A stretch of 64,000 nucleotides of DNA from Geomonas azotofigens (GCF_018919395.1 NZ_JAHLME010000002.1:784182-848181), one strand, 5' to 3'. Positions 41,687 to 53,613 are shown, numbered from the stretch's first letter. Notes: generated from the letters alone by a model not told the origin. Made by a program: numbers and translations.

Positions 41687-42580
41687 TTATCGTCGAGATT
41701 CATCATCCGGATTGATCCCCCCGACGTGTCGGCCGTAGCCTTGGCGAAGGCTGATCAGTTTCAAACTCAACTCCCTAAGCCGTTCGCGCGCCTTTTCGTC
41801 GTACGCCTGTTCGGCCGCCCGTGCCGGCGTTCCCTGGTCGAAGTAGAGCCCCGTTTTCCCCTGCACCTCGTCGTCCACCGCCAGCCGCTCCAGGTAGCGC
41901 GCCCCTTCCTCCACCGTGGTCCTCGCCGCCCCGAACCACTCACGCACCATCTTGGTGTCCATCAGCGAAGCCGGATGCATGGCGTTGACCGTGATGCCGG
42001 TCCCGACCAACTCGTGGGCCAGATCGAAGCTGAACATGATCAGCGCCAGTTTGCTTTGGGCATAGGCGCGCATGCCGTCATACCCCTTCTCCAGCATCAC
42101 GTCCTCGAAATCGAGCGCCTGCTGCGCGACCGAGGCCACGTTCACGATCCGGGCGAGCCCCACCTCGTCGGCCCGAAGGCGCAACAGCGGCAGCAACCGG
42201 TAACTGAGCAGAAACGGCGCCAGGTAGTTCACCGCGAAACGGAGCTCGAAACCGTCCCGGCTCAGCTCGCGCCGCTTGGGATCGGGCCCGGCGCCGACCC
42301 CGGCATTGTTGACCAGGACGTCCAGCCCGCGCCAGTCGGCGGCGATGGAGTCGGCCAGGGCCTCCACCGCGGCGAGCGAGGCGAGGTCGGCGTTGTAGTA
42401 ATGCAGCCGGTCGCTCCCCGTGGTCTCGCTGATGGCGGCCGTGACCCGACGCCCCTTCTCCGGGTCCCGGCCATGCAATAACAGCGTCGCCCCGAGGGCG
42501 GCGAAATCGGTGGCGACCTTTTCACCCAGGCCGTCGGTCGCACCGGTGATCAAAATGATGTTCCCTTCGAGATCTTTCAT
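41687..42580 (-). CDS. Short-chain dehydrogenase/reductase
   Basis: The 297-residue protein has the NAD(P)-binding motif LITGATDGLGEKVA, the NNAGV motif (LVNNAGVG), a Ser in VNVASVAQ and the catalytic YAQSK pair (Y-x-x-x-K). The basic residue after the second strand (LLHGRDPEKG) suggests NADP preference. It resembles the retinol dehydrogenase/WWOX-like subgroup. It follows the small secreted protein gene by 29 bases on the same strand. Confidence 0.9.
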   Translation of the reverse strand: MKDLEGNIILITGATDGLGEKVATDFAALGATLLLHGRDPEKGRRVTAAISETTGSDRLHYYNADLASLAAVEALADSIAADWRGLDVLVNNAGVGAGPDPKRRELSRDGFELRFAVNYLAPFLLSYRLLPLLRLRADEVGLARIVNVASVAQQALDFEDVMLEKGYDGMRAYAQSKLALIMFSFDLAHELVGTGITVNAMHPASLMDTKMVREWFGAARTTVEEGARYLERLAVDDEVQGKTGLYFDQGTPARAAEQAYDEKARERLRELSLKLISLRQGYGRHVGGINPDDESRR

Positions 42581-42609
42581 AGGGACCTCCCCGTTGAGGC
42601 CTGCCGCTC

Positions 42610-42915
42610 TCAATCCATGCTGTTGGCGCCTGAGGCCCAGACGGCCAGCCATTGTTGCTGCGGCGTCAGGCTGTTGCCGTACTGTACCAGGACCCCGTCC
42701 TCCCGCTGGTAACTGCAGAACCAGCCGGGCTTGTCCGCCCCGGCAAAGGTGGGGTAGTCGCCGGGGTGATCCTTGGCGTCGTAGGGCGCCGAAAAGGTGC
42801 CGTCGTCCCGGGGCGGCGGGCAGCGCTCGTCCCCCGCGTACCAGTTCGTCTCCGCGCCGGCGATCTGCGCCGCCATGAGCGCGGTGAGGGTGAAAATGCG
42901 GATCATGCTCTTCAT
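42610..42915 (-). CDS. Small secreted protein of unknown function
   Basis: The 101-residue product starts at ATG 42915 behind GGGAGG and has a signal peptide (MKSMIRIFTLTALMAAQIAG). The mature part is about 80 residues, Trp/Tyr-rich, with two Cys (ERCPPPRDDGT and WFCSYQREDG) that could form a disulfide. No family recognised. It sits between the VOC-domain gene and the dehydrogenase, all on the minus strand. Confidence 0.65.
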   Translation of the reverse strand: MKSMIRIFTLTALMAAQIAGAETNWYAGDERCPPPRDDGTFSAPYDAKDHPGDYPTFAGADKPGWFCSYQREDGVLVQYGNSLTPQQQWLAVWASGANSMD

Positions 42916-43001
42916 GATTATGTCCCTCCCATCGCCTCCGGCACCCGCGAGCAGACGTCGTGCGCCCCCCGCGCGGTGCCGGAAGCGGCATGGCATCGAC
43001 C

Positions 43002-43493
43002 TCACGATATTATTTCCTTGATCTCCCTCGGCACCTGGGCGAACGCGGCTTTGGCGCCTGCGCTGATCTCCTCCGGGCTCAAGTCCCTGGTGTGGGTAGC
43101 GAGCATCCAGTTGTACCCGAAGGGGTCCTGCAGCGAACCGGCCCGGTCTCCCCAGAACATCTCCTGGACCGCCATCTTCTCCGTGGCCCCGGCTTCCAGC
43201 GCGCGCCTGAAGGCCGCGTCGACGTTATCGACGTAAAGATAGAAGCTGATCGGTGATGCTCCGAGGGTTTCCGCGCTCTTGCAGTTTTCGCCGGGGAACT
43301 CGTCCCCCATCATGATGATGGAGTCGCCCACCTGCAACTCCGCGTGCATGATCCCCCGCCCGTCAGGTCCCGGCATGGCATATCTTTCCACGGCACCGAA
43401 GGCATTCTTGTAGAAGTCGATCGCCTTGCGGCAGTCCTTGAACATGAACATGGCTGTGACACTGTGAAATCCTTCCGGAATGGGCTTTGTCAT
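43002..43493 (-). CDS. VOC-family (PhnB/glyoxalase-like) protein
   Basis: The 163-residue protein opens with SVTAMFMFKDCRKAIDFYKNAFGA and contains IMHAELQVGDSIIMMGDE and SFYLYVDNVDAAFRRALEAGA, followed by WGDRAGSLQDPFGYNWMLATH. This is the PhnB-like vicinal-oxygen-chelate pattern, with a possible His and Glu metal pair. The actual reaction is unknown. It is the first of three minus-strand genes behind the promoter at 43539. Confidence 0.88.
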   Translation of the reverse strand: MTKPIPEGFHSVTAMFMFKDCRKAIDFYKNAFGAVERYAMPGPDGRGIMHAELQVGDSIIMMGDEFPGENCKSAETLGASPISFYLYVDNVDAAFRRALEAGATEKMAVQEMFWGDRAGSLQDPFGYNWMLATHTRDLSPEEISAGAKAAFAQVPREIKEIIS

Positions 43494-43538
43494 GATAAAC
43501 CTCCTGTCTGTCAGGGATTTATTGACCCCGACCTACTC

Positions 43539-43567
43539 AGGATAGGATTCGCCCCATGCGATGTCAA
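43539..43567 (-). promoter_or_regulatory. Sigma-70 promoter for the VOC-protein operon
   Basis: On the minus strand TTGACA (43567-43562), a 17-base spacer, then TATCCT (43544-43539), about 45 bases before the start codon at 43493. The remainder of 43568-43822 has no gene. Confidence 0.75.
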
Positions 43568-43822
43568 TACCTGTCCCCAGCCCCGGCGCGAGGCCATCCG
43601 CCGCCTTGGTGGCCGCCCCCCTCGCTTCCGAGCGCGCCCTGCACAGGTTTCCCGCCCCCGGCACAGCCTCAGGAGCCACGGCGCCATGTTGAGGGCGCTC
43701 CGGTTCCATGTTGACGCCACGGTCATGAAATCAGTTGTAAAGATTGCAGCTTTGTCAGCCGAAGAGAAATGAACTGTTACCCGGCTCAGTTGACGCGTCT
43801 TCACCCCATGAAGGATGGCGAT

Positions 43823-46432
43823 ATGACTTGTATCCGACATGTTGTAACAGCAACCTTTTTGCTCGTGACAGTCCTGTCGACGCTCCTCTCCAGCGCCGGC
43901 CGGGCCGAAGCGGGCGTTCAACTCACCGTCGAGGAGCAACAATGGCTCCAACGGCATCCCGTCATCAAGCTCGCCCCCGACCCGGATTTCAAGCCCATCG
44001 AGTTCTTCGACGATCAAGGCCGCTACCAGGGCGCCGCGGCCGACATGATCCGGCTGCTGGAACAAAAACTCGGCATCACCATCACCGCGGTCCGCCTGCG
44101 CAACTGGGACGAGGTGCTGGAGAAATTCAAGGCGCACGAGGTGGACCTGCTGGGCGCCATGGTGCGAACCCCAAACCGCGAGCGGTTCGCCCTTTTCACC
44201 GACACCCTGGTCACCGTCCCCGGCGGCATCTTCGCCCGCAGCGGCACCCGCACCGACCTCACGCTGACCGACCTCAAGGGAAAGAAGGTCGCGGTGGTCT
44301 CCAACTACGCCTCCCACGACATCCTCAGCACAAGGTTCCCCGACATCAGGCTGGAGGTGGTCCCCGACGTCTCCACGGCCCTGGCCAAGACCTCCCTGGG
44401 CATGGTCGATTATTACGTCGAGAACATGGCCAACGCCACCTACTACGCGCAAGAGGCCGGCATCGCCAACCTGCAGTTGGCCGGCAAGACCGACTTCGAC
44501 TACCGCTGGGGCATGGGGGTGCGCAGGGACTGGCCGATCCTGCAGCGCATCCTGAACAAGGGGCTGGCGGCCATCGACCGGGACGAGCGCAGCCGCGCCC
44601 TGCAGAAGTGGCTTTTCGTGGAGGACATGCGCTGGCGCCCGACCAGGACCTTCATCGTCGGCAGCGTCGCGGTGCTGCTCGCCCTGCTGCTCGTCGGCGC
44701 CGCCTACGCCAACTACGCCTTGCAGAAAGTGGTGCGCAGCCGGACGGAGTCGCTACGGGAGGAACTACGGGAGCGGGAGAAGGCGCAACAGGCCCTGAAG
44801 GCGCTGTCGGTGCAGCTTGAGGACCGGGTCAGGGATCGCACCGCGGACCTGGAGCGGGAGGTCACGGAGCGGACCAGGTCCGAGCAGGCGGTCGCGGCCA
44901 GCGAGCAGCGCTTCCGGGAACTGTTCCAGAACGTGGCCGATCCGGTCTACATCGCCGACGCCAGGGGAAGGATCCTGGACGCCAACGAGCAGGCCTGTCA
45001 CGAGCTCGGCTTCACCAGGGAGGAGCTGCTCTCCAAAAGCATCGGCGACCTCGACGCCATCAACAACGACGACGGCAAGGTGGCCCGCCAGTTCGACAGC
45101 TTCCCCCTCTCCGCCTCGGTCACCTTCGAGACCGTGCACCGCCGCGAGGACGGGACCACCTTTCCGGCGGAAGTGAAGGTCCGGCGCATCGACCTGGAGG
45201 GGCGCCACGCCGTCATCGGGGTGGCCAGGAACATCTCGGAGCGCAAGAGGGCCGAGGAGGAGCGCATCCGTCTCGAGCAGCAGCTGCTGCACGCCCAGAA
45301 GCTGGAGAGTCTCGGCGTGCTGGCCGGCGGCATCGCCCACGATTTCAACAACATCCTCACCTCGATCATGGGAAACGCCGAACTGGCGCAGCTCAGGCTC
45401 CCCCCGGCATCTCCCGCGTGCGAGAACCTGCAACGCATCGAGGCCTCAGCCGTGCGCGCCGCCGACCTGGCCCGGCAGATGCTGGCCTACTCGGGCAAGG
45501 GGAAGTTCGTCATCGAGTCCATCGATCTGAACCGCCTGCTCCAGGAGATGGGGCACATGCTCCAGGTCGCCATCTCCAAGAAGGTGGTGCTGCGCTACCA
45601 CCTCTCCCAAAAGCTCCCCGCGATCGAGGTGGACGCCACCCAGATCAGGCAGATCGTGATGAACCTGGTCATCAACGCCTCCGAGGCCATCGGCGACCGC
45701 GACGGCGTCATAGCCGTCTCGACCGGCTGCATCGAATGCCAGGAGCAGTACCTGAAGGACCCCTGGCTCATCGACCCGATACCCGAAGGCTCCTACGTCG
45801 CCCTCGAGGTTTGTGATACCGGTTGCGGCATGGACCAGGAGACCCTCGCCAGGATTTTCGATCCCTTCTTCACCACCAAGTTCACCGGCCGCGGCCTGGG
45901 GATGGCGGCCGTGCTCGGCATCATCCGCAGCCACAAGGGGGCGATCAAGGTTTACAGCGAGCCCGGACGCGGCACCAGCTTCAAGGTGCTGCTTCCGGTC
46001 GCGGCTGGAGCCGCCACCGACGTCGTCCCGGAAGCAAAGACCGACGACTGGCGGGGCGAGGGGGTCGTGCTCCTCGTGGACGACGAGGAGACCATCCGGA
46101 GCACCGGCGGCGACCTGTTGCGCCAGTTCGGTTTCGACGTCATCACCGCCGCCGACGGCCGCGAGGCGTTGGAGCTTTACCGCGAGCGGCGAGGCATCGT
46201 CCTGGTGCTGCTGGATCTCACCATGCCGCACATGGACGGTGAGCAGTGTTTCCGAGAGCTGCGCCGCATCGATCCCACGGTCCCGGTCATCATGTCCAGC
46301 GGTTTCAGCGAGCACGAGGTGTCGCGGAAGTTCGCGGGTAAGGGACTCGCCGGGCTGATCCAAAAGCCTTACAAACTCTCCTCGCTGCGTGACGTGATCA
46401 GGGCGGCCGGCTTTGGCGCGCCCCGGGTGTAA
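43823..46432 (+). CDS. Hybrid histidine kinase with SBP_bac_3 sensor and PAS domain
   Basis: The 869-residue protein, started at ATG 43823 behind AAGGATGG, has a signal peptide and a periplasmic solute-binding domain (about 35-265; it begins HPVIKLAPDPDFKPIEFFDD). A membrane helix at about 275-297, a coiled coil, a PAS domain (about 355-470), HisKA with His near 504 ([20 protein letters not shown]), HATPase and a receiver with Asp near 796 in LVLLDLTMPH follow. Upstream in-frame Met codons lack a ribosome binding site. The kinase and receiver portion is closely similar to that of the next gene. Confidence 0.9.
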   Translation: MTCIRHVVTATFLLVTVLSTLLSSAGRAEAGVQLTVEEQQWLQRHPVIKLAPDPDFKPIEFFDDQGRYQGAAADMIRLLEQKLGITITAVRLRNWDEVLEKFKAHEVDLLGAMVRTPNRERFALFTDTLVTVPGGIFARSGTRTDLTLTDLKGKKVAVVSNYASHDILSTRFPDIRLEVVPDVSTALAKTSLGMVDYYVENMANATYYAQEAGIANLQLAGKTDFDYRWGMGVRRDWPILQRILNKGLAAIDRDERSRALQKWLFVEDMRWRPTRTFIVGSVAVLLALLLVGAAYANYALQKVVRSRTESLREELREREKAQQALKALSVQLEDRVRDRTADLEREVTERTRSEQAVAASEQRFRELFQNVADPVYIADARGRILDANEQACHELGFTREELLSKSIGDLDAINNDDGKVARQFDSFPLSASVTFETVHRREDGTTFPAEVKVRRIDLEGRHAVIGVARNISERKRAEEERIRLEQQLLHAQKLESLGVLAGGIAHDFNNILTSIMGNAELAQLRLPPASPACENLQRIEASAVRAADLARQMLAYSGKGKFVIESIDLNRLLQEMGHMLQVAISKKVVLRYHLSQKLPAIEVDATQIRQIVMNLVINASEAIGDRDGVIAVSTGCIECQEQYLKDPWLIDPIPEGSYVALEVCDTGCGMDQETLARIFDPFFTTKFTGRGLGMAAVLGIIRSHKGAIKVYSEPGRGTSFKVLLPVAAGAATDVVPEAKTDDWRGEGVVLLVDDEETIRSTGGDLLRQFGFDVITAADGREALELYRERRGIVLVLLDLTMPHMDGEQCFRELRRIDPTVPVIMSSGFSEHEVSRKFAGKGLAGLIQKPYKLSSLRDVIRAAGFGAPRV

Positions 46433-46555
46433 CGAACGCCGACGCCCAAAGCCCCAACACCGCCCGCACGCATTGAATTCGGCGCCAACTTCTGTAAAGT
46501 TAATCATCCAGCCACAGGGCGGGAAGCGCCACGCGCAACGAGCCGGGGAGCACAG

Positions 46556-49183
<2,628 letters not shown>

Positions 49184-49302
49184 TTTCCCCCTCCCCCTCT
49201 CCGAAATATCCCATCCCCTCCCCCTATTTTTCCCACCCGGAAAGCGACAAGGCTGAGGTATACTACGGCGCCGTAGCACCAGCACGTCAGCCGGGAGGAC
49301 AT

Positions 49303-50748
49303 GTGAGAGCAAGTTCAGCCGCACTCGTCGCAGCGATGGTTGTCATGGGGCCCGCCGGATCAATGGCGGCGGTCGATCATTCCCAGTTGGTGCGCGGTCC
49401 CTTCAAAAACGCCCTCGAAGTCACCAAGGCCTGCATTGCCTGCCACGACCGGCAGGCCGCGGACTTCATCAAGACCCCGCACTGGACCTGGAAAGGGCCG
49501 CCGAGACTGGTCAAGGGGATGGAGCGGAGCGCACAGGAGCTCGGCAAGATCAACCTGGTCAACAACTTCGCCATCTCGGTGCAGGGCGGCCCCAACTACG
49601 CCAACATCGAGGCGTGCGCCAAGTGCCACGCCGGTTACGGCCTCACCGGCAGCGGGTTCGACTACAGCGACAGGACCCGGATCGACTGCCTGGTCTGCCA
49701 CGCCAGGGAAGCCGCCTACAAAAAAGTCTCAGCCGGCATGCCCGACGCCAAGGCGATCGTGCACGGCTACCTCGACCTGACCCGGGCGGCACAGGGAGTC
49801 GGGGCGCCTACCCGGAACAACTGCGGCACCTGTCATTTCTTCAGCGGCGGCGAGGACGGCTCCAAAAACGGCGATCTCAGTTCCTCCCTCTTGAAGACCG
49901 ACAAGGCCAACGACGTGCACATGGGGACCAGGCAAAGCGGCGGCCAGGACATGGCCTGCCAGCGCTGCCACCGCACCAGCCGGCACAGGATCGCCGGTGC
50001 CTCCACCTTTCTCGCCACCTACGACGGCAGGGTCGCCTGCGAGGATTGCCACGCCGGCGCCAAGGACCCCCACCGCGACTCCCCCGACCGCGCCATCCTG
50101 AACCGGCACCTCGCGTCGGTGGCCTGCCAGACCTGCCACATCCCGCAGTTCGCCAGGGAACAGGCCACCAAGATGAGCTGGGATTGGTCCAGCGCCGGCA
50201 AAGAGATCGAGCCCGAGGAGCAGTTCGACAAGGACACCTTCGACAAGGGAAAGGGAAGCTTTGTGTGGGGCAAAAACGTGGTGCCGACCTACGCCTGGTT
50301 CAACGGTACGGTGCGGAGATACCTGAAAGGGGAGAAAATCACGGGGACCGCCGAGCCGGTGGCGCTCTCCAGGCCGGCCGGGGACATCACCGATGCCGCC
50401 GCCAAGATCTATCCCTTCAAGGCGTTGGCCGGCAACCAGCCCATGGATTCGGTGTACCGGTACCTGCTCGTCCCGCAGACCCACGGCGAGTTCTACGACA
50501 ACCACGACTGGGAAAGGGCGCTCCGGGAAGGGGCCAAGGGGACGGGTCTCCCCTACAGCGGGAAATTCGAGTTCGTCAGGACGGTTTCCTTCGGCAACAT
50601 CAACCACGAAGTGGCGCCCAGGGAAAAGGCGCTGCGCTGCGGAGAGTGCCACGAGGGGGGGAGGCGTCTGGATTGGAAGGCCCTTGGCTACCCGGGCGAT
50701 CCGCTGAAGACGGGCGGGAGATCCGGGAGATCCGGCAGGTCGAAATGA
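49303..50748 (+). CDS. Octaheme c-type cytochrome, tetrathionate-reductase (OTR) family
   Basis: The 481-residue protein starts at GTG 49303 behind GGGAGGAC with a signal peptide (VRASSAALVAAMVVMG). It has eight CxxCH sites: CIACH, CAKCH, CLVCH, CGTCH, CQRCH, CEDCH, CQTCH and CGECH. The first is in ACIACHDRQAADFIKTPHW, a pattern of the octaheme tetrathionate-reductase family of Shewanella and relatives. It would act in the periplasm; in vitro the family reduces tetrathionate, nitrite and hydroxylamine, but the physiological substrate is unclear. It is distinct from the Lys-ligated octaheme at 17049. Confidence 0.87.
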   Translation: MRASSAALVAAMVVMGPAGSMAAVDHSQLVRGPFKNALEVTKACIACHDRQAADFIKTPHWTWKGPPRLVKGMERSAQELGKINLVNNFAISVQGGPNYANIEACAKCHAGYGLTGSGFDYSDRTRIDCLVCHAREAAYKKVSAGMPDAKAIVHGYLDLTRAAQGVGAPTRNNCGTCHFFSGGEDGSKNGDLSSSLLKTDKANDVHMGTRQSGGQDMACQRCHRTSRHRIAGASTFLATYDGRVACEDCHAGAKDPHRDSPDRAILNRHLASVACQTCHIPQFAREQATKMSWDWSSAGKEIEPEEQFDKDTFDKGKGSFVWGKNVVPTYAWFNGTVRRYLKGEKITGTAEPVALSRPAGDITDAAAKIYPFKALAGNQPMDSVYRYLLVPQTHGEFYDNHDWERALREGAKGTGLPYSGKFEFVRTVSFGNINHEVAPREKALRCGECHEGGRRLDWKALGYPGDPLKTGGRSGRSGRSK

Positions 50749-50794
50749 AGCGGGGAAGCGGCGGCGCCCGCCGGAAGAAGCGCCGACCGCACCG

Positions 50795-51559
50795 CTAGGA
50801 AACGGTCAGCAGCAGCGGATGATCGAAACCGGCCTGGGCGATGACGGAAACCGCCCGGTCGCGTCCCTCCAGTGCCGCCCCCGCCAGGTCGTGATGCAAG
50901 CAGAGGTGCGCCAGGACTCCGAGGTTGCCGTAGAGGGCGAAGCCGAGCAGGGACCGCATCAGCTGCGCCCCCGCCTCCTCCAGTTCCTTGCCGCTTTCCT
51001 GGAGCACCGCCACGTAATGGCTCGGGAAGGAGACCACCTTCCGATCCAGGGCCGCCAGAAAGGCATCCCGCTCCGCAGCGGCTACCTTGGTGAAATCGGC
51101 GCCGCACCAGACGCTTTCGCGGGTGGAAATGAGCGAGCGGCAGGTCAGGGGGCGGACCGGATAGACGCCGCAGGCCCCCTCCTCGTTCAGCAACGGGCAG
51201 AAACCCATCTCGTCCCGGTGCAGGCGCAGGTAGTGCGGCAGTTCGCTTACCCCCCGCGCGAGGTCCCGCAATTTCACGGCGTAATCCGCCACCTTCATTC
51301 CCTGCTCGACGCTCAACTGGCGCGCCACGGCCAGCGCCTCGGCGAAGCCGGTATGGACCGCGAGGCTGCAGCAGTTGCGGCATCCCTTGCCGCAGTGGAC
51401 GGTGCCGCCGCCGCAGCGGTAATCGTCCACCCAGGAGCGGACGAACATCTCCAGGAACATCTGCTGCTGCTTCGCCTGGTCGATCAACTGCCGCAAGCAA
51501 TCGTCATTGGCTGTCATGGCATCCTTCGTCGCCGTCTCCGGCGTCATTTCTCCAATCAT
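50795..51559 (-). CDS. YkgJ-type cysteine-cluster protein
   Basis: The 254-residue protein starts at ATG 51559, overlapping the stop of the FMN reductase by 4 bases. It contains CGKGCRNCCSLAV, then GFCPLLNEEGACGVYPVRPLTCRS, the Cys pattern of the YkgJ (CxxCxxxCC) metal-cluster family thought to bind zinc or iron. The C-terminal half is an extra helical region. Function is unknown. Coupling to the flavin reductase suggests a redox or metal role. Confidence 0.82.
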   Translation of the reverse strand: MIGEMTPETATKDAMTANDDCLRQLIDQAKQQQMFLEMFVRSWVDDYRCGGGTVHCGKGCRNCCSLAVHTGFAEALAVARQLSVEQGMKVADYAVKLRDLARGVSELPHYLRLHRDEMGFCPLLNEEGACGVYPVRPLTCRSLISTRESVWCGADFTKVAAAERDAFLAALDRKVVSFPSHYVAVLQESGKELEEAGAQLMRSLLGFALYGNLGVLAHLCLHHDLAGAALEGRDRAVSVIAQAGFDHPLLLTVS

Positions 51560-52104
51560 GCGATGGCCTGTCCCAGCGCTTCCGCCTGGCGCAGCCCCTC
51601 GGTCTTCACGACATCGTCCTTGTCGTGGAGCCCCGGCACCACCAGGACGCCGCGGTCCTGCCACCCCAGGAACTCCGCGATGAGCTGGTACGACTTCACG
51701 AGCCCCTCGAACTTGCGCTCCTCCTTGTCGCCGCCGCTGGCAAGGAGCAGGCACTCCTTGATTTTCAGCGGCCGGTCGCCAATCAAGAAGGCGTAGAGCT
51801 TGTCGATGGCGGCCTTCAGCTGGACCGGAAAGGAGAACCAGTACAGCGGCGTCGCGAACACCACCACGTCGGCCTGTTGGTAAAGTGGCGCCAGCTCGTT
51901 GAAATCATCCGCGAAGGAGCAGGCCGTCCCCTTGCTGAAGCAGGTCTTGCAGTCCACGCACCCCTTGATGTTTTTGTCCGCCGTCCGGTACCGCACCACG
52001 GTATGACCCGCCCGCTCCGCGCCGGTGGTGAAGGCGTCAGCCAGCTTGTCGGTGTTCCCCCCTTTCCTGGGGCTCCCGGTCAGCAACAGAATGTTCTTCG
52101 ACAT
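51556..52104 (-). CDS. NADPH-dependent FMN reductase / flavodoxin-like protein
   Basis: The 182-residue protein starts at ATG 52104 behind AGGAGG. The FMN-binding loop LLTGSPRKGGNTDKLADAF is characteristic of the iron-sulfur flavoprotein/FMN reductase group. It also has C-V-D-C-K-T-C-F, a Cys pattern seen in some of these enzymes, and ATPLYWFSFPVQLKAAIDKLY around the isoalloxazine. It is upstream of, and coupled to, the YkgJ gene. Confidence 0.88.
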   Translation of the reverse strand: MSKNILLLTGSPRKGGNTDKLADAFTTGAERAGHTVVRYRTADKNIKGCVDCKTCFSKGTACSFADDFNELAPLYQQADVVVFATPLYWFSFPVQLKAAIDKLYAFLIGDRPLKIKECLLLASGGDKEERKFEGLVKSYQLIAEFLGWQDRGVLVVPGLHDKDDVVKTEGLRQAEALGQAIA

Positions 52105-52156
52105 GGACAACGTCCTCCTGGATAAGATTTTTTACGTGCTCTTTGGGGAAAAGGGA

Positions 52157-52229
52157 AAAGGGGACCGGCTACTTTTTCTGCGTCTCGTTCCTTTTGCATG
52201 GATTGAAAAGTAGCCTGTCCCTTTTTTTT
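52157..52229. repeat. Long hairpin repeat (REP-like)
   Basis: The left arm AAAAGGGGACCGGCTACTTT (52157-52176) pairs with AAAGTAGCCTGTCCCTTTT (52208-52226), with a 30-base loop. The motif GTAGCCTGTCCC resembles repeats dispersed in Geobacter-type genomes near RAYT-like genes; copies elsewhere were not examined. It lies between the DJ-1-like stop and the FMN reductase start. Confidence 0.6.
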
Positions 52230-52237
52230 CCAGCTTT

Positions 52238-52981
52238 CTACCTGCTCTTGAGCATGCGGATCACCGCCTCGGCAGTCCCGGCGCTGGAGGCGGGGTTCTG
52301 CCCGGTGACCAGCAGGCCGTCCACCTGGGTGTGCGCCGCCCACTTCTGCCCGACCACGAACTTGGCGCCTTCCTCGCGCAGCCTGCTTTCCAGCAGGAAC
52401 GGCACCACCTTGTCGAGCTGGATCGCCTTTTCCTCGGCGTCGGTGAAGGCGGTGATGGTCTTCCCCGCCACCAGCGGGGTGCCATCCGCCTTCTTCACCC
52501 CGACCAGGCCGGCCGGTCCGTGGCAAACCGCCGCGATCACCTTGTCCGAGGCCGCGAACTTGTTGAGCAGCGCCTTCAGCGTGGCGTCGCCGGGGAAATC
52601 GAACATGGTGCCGTGCCCGCCGGGGAGAAAGACGGCATCGTAACGCTCCGCCACGACCTCCGCGAGCGGCATGGTCTCATCCAGTTCCGCCGCCACCCTG
52701 CTCCAGCGCTGCACCTTCTTTTTATCCTCCAAACTGCGCGGATCGACCGGCGCCTTGCCGCCGGCGGGACTGGCCACGGTCACCCGGTAGCCCGCCTCCT
52801 TGAACATCAGGAACGGGACCGCGAACTCCTCGAGCCAGAGACCGGTGGGCTTGCCGTCCGGCAACTGGGCGCTGCTGGTGACCACCATGAGCACCTTCTT
52901 CACGCCGCCCCCCGCGAACGCAGGAGCCACCGAAGTCAACAGGGCCATCATAAGGAACAGGAAAGGTATCTTCAGACGCAT
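52238..52981 (-). CDS. DJ-1/PfpI-family protein with signal peptide (Hsp31-like)
   Basis: The 247-residue protein starts with a signal peptide (MRLKIPFLFLMMALLTSVAP ending AFA). The DJ-1 domain has LPGGHGTMFDFP and the nucleophile elbow VIAAVCHGPAGL with the Cys. The segment resembles glyoxalase III/Hsp31-type members. A periplasmic location is unusual for the family. Its promoter holds a palindromic operator (53044-53072), so it is probably induced by a specific signal, for example electrophiles. Confidence 0.85.
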   Translation of the reverse strand: MRLKIPFLFLMMALLTSVAPAFAGGGVKKVLMVVTSSAQLPDGKPTGLWLEEFAVPFLMFKEAGYRVTVASPAGGKAPVDPRSLEDKKKVQRWSRVAAELDETMPLAEVVAERYDAVFLPGGHGTMFDFPGDATLKALLNKFAASDKVIAAVCHGPAGLVGVKKADGTPLVAGKTITAFTDAEEKAIQLDKVVPFLLESRLREEGAKFVVGQKWAAHTQVDGLLVTGQNPASSAGTAEAVIRMLKSR

Positions 52982-53043
52982 GGAGTGCTCCTTCTCAAAA
53001 AAATTTCCGGGGCCTGGTCCCGGGACGTAGGCAAGGTAACGCC

Positions 53044-53072
53044 AAAATAGTTGACCGACCGGTCAAAATCAA
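53044..53072 (-). promoter_or_regulatory. Promoter with an operator in the -10/-35 spacer
   Basis: On the minus strand TTGATT (53072-53067), then 17 bases, then TATTTT (53049-53044). The spacer contains the near-palindrome TTGACCGGTCGGTCAA (53066-53051). The site resembles TetR-family operators. Binding here should block RNA polymerase, so the DJ-1-like gene 63 bases downstream should be derepressed by the regulator's ligand. No TetR gene is adjacent. Confidence 0.7.
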
Positions 53073-53183
53073 CGTTTATGTTGCGCCGGCCGCGACGGCT
53101 TCATCGCGCGGCTTGCGGAACCGGGCGCGCCTGCTAACATTGGCCGAAGCTCATGATCCAATTCGCCTCACCGGGAGGACGCC

Positions 53184-53513
53184 ATGAAAGAGATAGCGCT
53201 GTCGCTGTTATTGCTGCTGCCGATTCCGAACGGGGGTGCATGGGCCGAAGAGTGCGACTGCCAGCCGGTCGAGTACGAGCAACTGATGAAGATGCCGGCA
53301 GGGGAGCTCAGGATAAAAATGGAGCAGTTCGCGAGGTCGAAGGACAAGTACGCGGTCAACGGCTCGACCTACTGTTTTTATACCTGCGCCACCGAGTACG
53401 AGCACCTGGGCGACGCGCTGGCGAAAAAGGAGATCGACCTTGTCAAGGCACGCGCCGCAAGGCGCGCCGCGGAGCGGGACCGCGTGCTGCGACCACTGCC
53501 GCCTTCCCGCTGA
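53184..53513 (+). CDS. Small secreted protein of unknown function
   Basis: The 109-residue protein has a signal peptide (MKEIALSLLLLLPIPNGGAW), four Cys in the mature part (ECDCQPVEYEQ, then YCFYTCATEYE) and a very basic helical C-terminus rich in Arg. It starts behind GGGAGG. No family recognised. The Cys could make two disulfides. Confidence 0.6.
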   Translation: MKEIALSLLLLLPIPNGGAWAEECDCQPVEYEQLMKMPAGELRIKMEQFARSKDKYAVNGSTYCFYTCATEYEHLGDALAKKEIDLVKARAARRAAERDRVLRPLPPSR

Positions 53514-53613
53514 CTCACCTTTCACCCGTTCGTCGCTCGGCATCTCCCTGCACCACGCGCCGGTTCCGACGGCCGCCGCTTTCATCACCGCTCCGATCCC
53601 GTAACGTAAGCAA

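Noticed and set aside
49184-49302. A GEMM-type c-di-GMP riboswitch before the octaheme cytochrome
   Set aside because: Such elements are common ahead of Geobacter cytochromes, but the conserved GEMM strands could not be found here or upstream of the cytochrome at 17049.
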